Source: Zarea fungicola
Taxonomy: Eukaryota; Ascomycota; Sordariomycetes; Hypocreales; Cordycipitaceae
Direction of reading: 5' to 3'
Length of the DNA: 64,000 nucleotides
Assembly (NCBI GenBank): GCA_900169235.1
Contig: FWCC01000474.1
Span: forward strand, 1-64,000
The notes beneath the pieces were generated by a model that saw nothing but the letters and a program-made list of their open reading frames with translations, was not told the origin of the DNA and made no database searches. Made by a program: the position numbers and the translations under genes. Numbering within the stretch: position 1 is the first letter of the stretch; each line of letters starts with the position of its first letter. This document shows positions 61,890-64,000 of the stretch, in pieces.

Positions 61890-64000
61890 CTATTGTCGAG
61901 TCCTCCGCTTTGAGCTGTATACCGCTTTCGTTGAAGAAATCGACTCGTCACTCCAGTTCTCTGATGACTCATAGGCAGCTAGAGCCTGGCTTGTGAGTGG
62001 AATGAATGCGGTCTCCTCGTCCTGGTAGGCATGGTTATCCGTCTCGGAAAGGAAGAAATCGTCCTGGAAGAAATCATGCTGGAAAGAATCGTCCGGCTGA
62101 TTAGAGCCCTGCACCGGAAATGACTGGTGAGCTGCTGCCTGCTGCGGCCGTGGTCTGTGTGGTGTATGGCCTTTTTGTTCCACTTGGTGCTCCCCAAAGA
62201 ATTGTTGTTGATGCTGTGAGTGTGGCTGCTGGGCTCTTGCAATGGCATCAGCAGCATCGCGCGATCTGGAAAACGCCACGGCTTCGCCTCCAGGTCCAAT
62301 CTTTAATTCCTTATACAAGTCAAGTATGACATCATTTAGCATCTGCTTTGGGGAGCGCCGGTAGTATAAATCAACGGAAACCCTCTCGAACGCGTTCTTG
62401 GTTCTGGCCCTGCCGCGCTGCTGCTCCTTGTGCGTCTGTGTCCTAGTTCCCTGAGGATTGGATACTCTGCGGAAATTGACATCAAATTGCGCCAGCTGCC
62501 ATTCAAACCTGCCATCCCTCTCGCCGCTCTTGATTCTCTCCGTGACCCTATCCATCTGTGTCTGCATAGTGACCGGAAGAGCTGCCTTTCGAGCCTCCAA
62601 GGTTTCTCTTTCCCTACTAGTCACCAAGCCTAGGCTCACTTTAATGTCATCTTGGGATAGACTTTTCCTCGTCACAACTTTAACCCTCTCCCAGGGCTGC
62701 ACCTCTTTGTAGTCAGCGCTACCTTCACGGTCACCTTGAGATTTTTCCAAGCGAACCATGCGGTAAGTCGTCAAAGCTCGAACTGCCTCTGGAATTGTCA
62801 TGTCGCGAATGTCTTCCACATATTGGGTGGGCCGCCACTGCGATCGGCTAGGAGCTTCTGATGATGAAGCTTCAAACCGAAGCTTTGCTGCACCAAAAAC
62901 TTTCGCGCCAAAGTAGTCTCGCAGTTTGCTGTCATTCAAAAGGGCTGGTTTTTCTGGCCCAGTTCCTGTCCTGTTTGGCCCCAAGGATATGGAAGACCAA
63001 AATCCCCATTCGTCGCTACTGGACACAGTTGTGAATGCAGAAATTCTGGATGCATAAATTCTAAATGCAGGATCTTCGAATTCGTCGCAAATGGAGGTTG
63101 TTGATCTCAGTTGCACAGTGTCTGGGAATTGTGACCAGTCGCCGGAATCAAACGATGGCGGTTTCTTGCAGTCGCATCCTAGCCTCTTGCATTGCAGCTT
63201 GGTTGCGGTCCACTGTCCATAAAGAGTGTCGAGACCTTCTATATTTTTGTAGTTGTCGTCGCCTCGATCAGCCCCCGAGTTCATGTCATCTTCCTCGTCT
63301 TTGTTATTGGACTCATACCGTGGGGGTAATAGTATCAGGGCTGTTTCCACCAAATGCTTCCGGATGTGCTTGGTAAGCTCGGTAACTGCTCCGTCGCTCT
63401 CTCTGAGAGGATAGTTCTGCTCAATTCTCTCAGGGTAGCCACCACAAAACGGACAATCGGTTAAACACGGTCGGTCTAATCGACTGTGTTTAACAACCGT
63501 GGAACGCCCAAGGTCTGTCATTGCTTCGCCATGTTTCTCGTTCAGATGACTCTCCAATAACAACTGAGATGGGAATCTTTGTGAGGGAGTGGCACCAGGT
63601 TCACAGTACAAACAATGCCAGGCCGGTTCGCTGTGAGCTGACACAAGATGTTCTCGCCATGCAGTGTACGACCCGGTATACGAAAACGGGTCCTTGCAGG
63701 ATCGATATACACAGAAATACGGTGCAAGGTCATGAATAAGGTGATTTCGCCACTGTTCCTCCGTACTCACTTCTGTTGCGGGGCAGGTCAGCAGACAGTA
63801 TGGGCAGTCGAACGACATGCTGGCTTCATCAATCGCTGGAGCTTGCGGAAGTTTTGCGACCGAGATTTCGACTGACACCACTGACTCTGGTCGCCTCTCC
63901 GCCTCGAATTTAGTCGCTACCGTTTGTGACAGCTGGGTCCTCTGCGCCACACTCTCTGCTGTTCTGCTCTGTCGTATCACTGGCTCTTGAAATTTCTCCC
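61890..64000 (-). CDS. C2H2-type zinc finger domain protein (N-terminus beyond window)
   Basis: The frame is open from the right edge to a stop at 61890, about 700 codons; no ATG start lies near the edge, so the gene continues outside. An array of Cys/His fingers is seen: FDCPYCLLTC with HLIHDLAPYFC, then YRSCKDPFSYTGSYTAWREH and WHCLYCEPGATPSQRFPSQ with HLNEKH, and CPFCGGYPERI with HIRKHLVE. This pattern recurs in fungal C2H2 proteins, some of which have helical or ankyrin partners. The C-terminal half is predicted disordered, Gln/Asp-rich, with FQHDFFQDDFFLSETDN. DNA- or protein-binding; target unknown. Confidence 0.8.
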   Translation of the reverse strand, partial: EKFQEPVIRQSRTAESVAQRTQLSQTVATKFEAERRPESVVSVEISVAKLPQAPAIDEASMSFDCPYCLLTCPATEVSTEEQWRNHLIHDLAPYFCVYRSCKDPFSYTGSYTAWREHLVSAHSEPAWHCLYCEPGATPSQRFPSQLLLESHLNEKHGEAMTDLGRSTVVKHSRLDRPCLTDCPFCGGYPERIEQNYPLRESDGAVTELTKHIRKHLVETALILLPPRYESNNKDEEDDMNSGADRGDDNYKNIEGLDTLYGQWTATKLQCKRLGCDCKKPPSFDSGDWSQFPDTVQLRSTTSICDEFEDPAFRIYASRISAFTTVSSSDEWGFWSSISLGPNRTGTGPEKPALLNDSKLRDYFGAKVFGAAKLRFEASSSEAPSRSQWRPTQYVEDIRDMTIPEAVRALTTYRMVRLEKSQGDREGSADYKEVQPWERVKVVTRKSLSQDDIKVSLGLVTSRERETLEARKAALPVTMQTQMDRVTERIKSGERDGRFEWQLAQFDVNFRRVSNPQGTRTQTHKEQQRGRARTKNAFERVSVDLYYRRSPKQMLNDVILDLYKELKIGPGGEAVAFSRSRDAADAIARAQQPHSQHQQQFFGEHQVEQKGHTPHRPRPQQAAAHQSFPVQGSNQPDDSFQHDFFQDDFFLSETDNHAYQDEETAFIPLTSQALAAYESSENWSDESISSTKAVYSSKRRTRQ

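Overview
The window is nuclear DNA of a filamentous ascomycete, most likely a Sordariomycete (Hypocreales-like). Genes carry several short introns (about 45-140 nt, GTRNGT donors, YAG acceptors). Three Zn(II)2Cys6 regulators, secreted Cys-rich effector-type proteins, a NACHT-ankyrin receptor and a DUF3824 protein are present. The genus cannot be named from sequence alone. About 25 protein genes can be supported; many were rebuilt by hand from several exons, with intron phases checked for consistency. No tRNA, rRNA or CRISPR array was recognised.

Region 1 (1-4.7 kb) is an AT-rich island of small secreted proteins: the 3' end of a WD-like family protein, a KP4-like killer-toxin-family gene, an 82-residue six-cysteine secreted protein whose single intron hides it from plain ORF searches, and a complete WD-like protein with a Kex2-type site.

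Region 2 (5-34 kb) is an accessory cluster of enzymes and regulators: an AflR-type Zn2Cys6 factor, a second Zn2Cys6 factor, a GNAT acetyltransferase, a DUF3237 protein, a WrbA-type quinone reductase, three NmrA-like NAD(P)-binding proteins, an intact nitrilase, a crotonase-fold protein with a signal sequence, two SnoaL-like proteins and a secreted kelch protein. No PKS, NRPS, terpene cyclase, P450 or transporter lies in the window, so this is either the tailoring arm of a cluster whose core is outside, or a catabolic cluster, possibly for aromatic nitriles or quinones (inference). A 9/18-bp minisatellite built on GCTACGGAC occurs four times in this region and was not seen elsewhere. A degenerate LINE-like fragment lies near 28.3 kb.

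Region 3 (34.9-41.6 kb) holds a polytopic membrane protein and a 1288-residue NLR-like protein (serine-hydrolase domain, NACHT, ankyrin repeats).

Region 4 (43.5-64 kb) looks like conserved core genome with GC-richer genes: a calpain-type protease, Erv41, DUF7053, a Zn2Cys6 factor, DUF1993, a DUF3824 SR-rich protein, an FAD-dependent amine/amino-acid oxidase, a P-loop sulfotransferase-like protein, and a C2H2-type protein that runs off the right edge.
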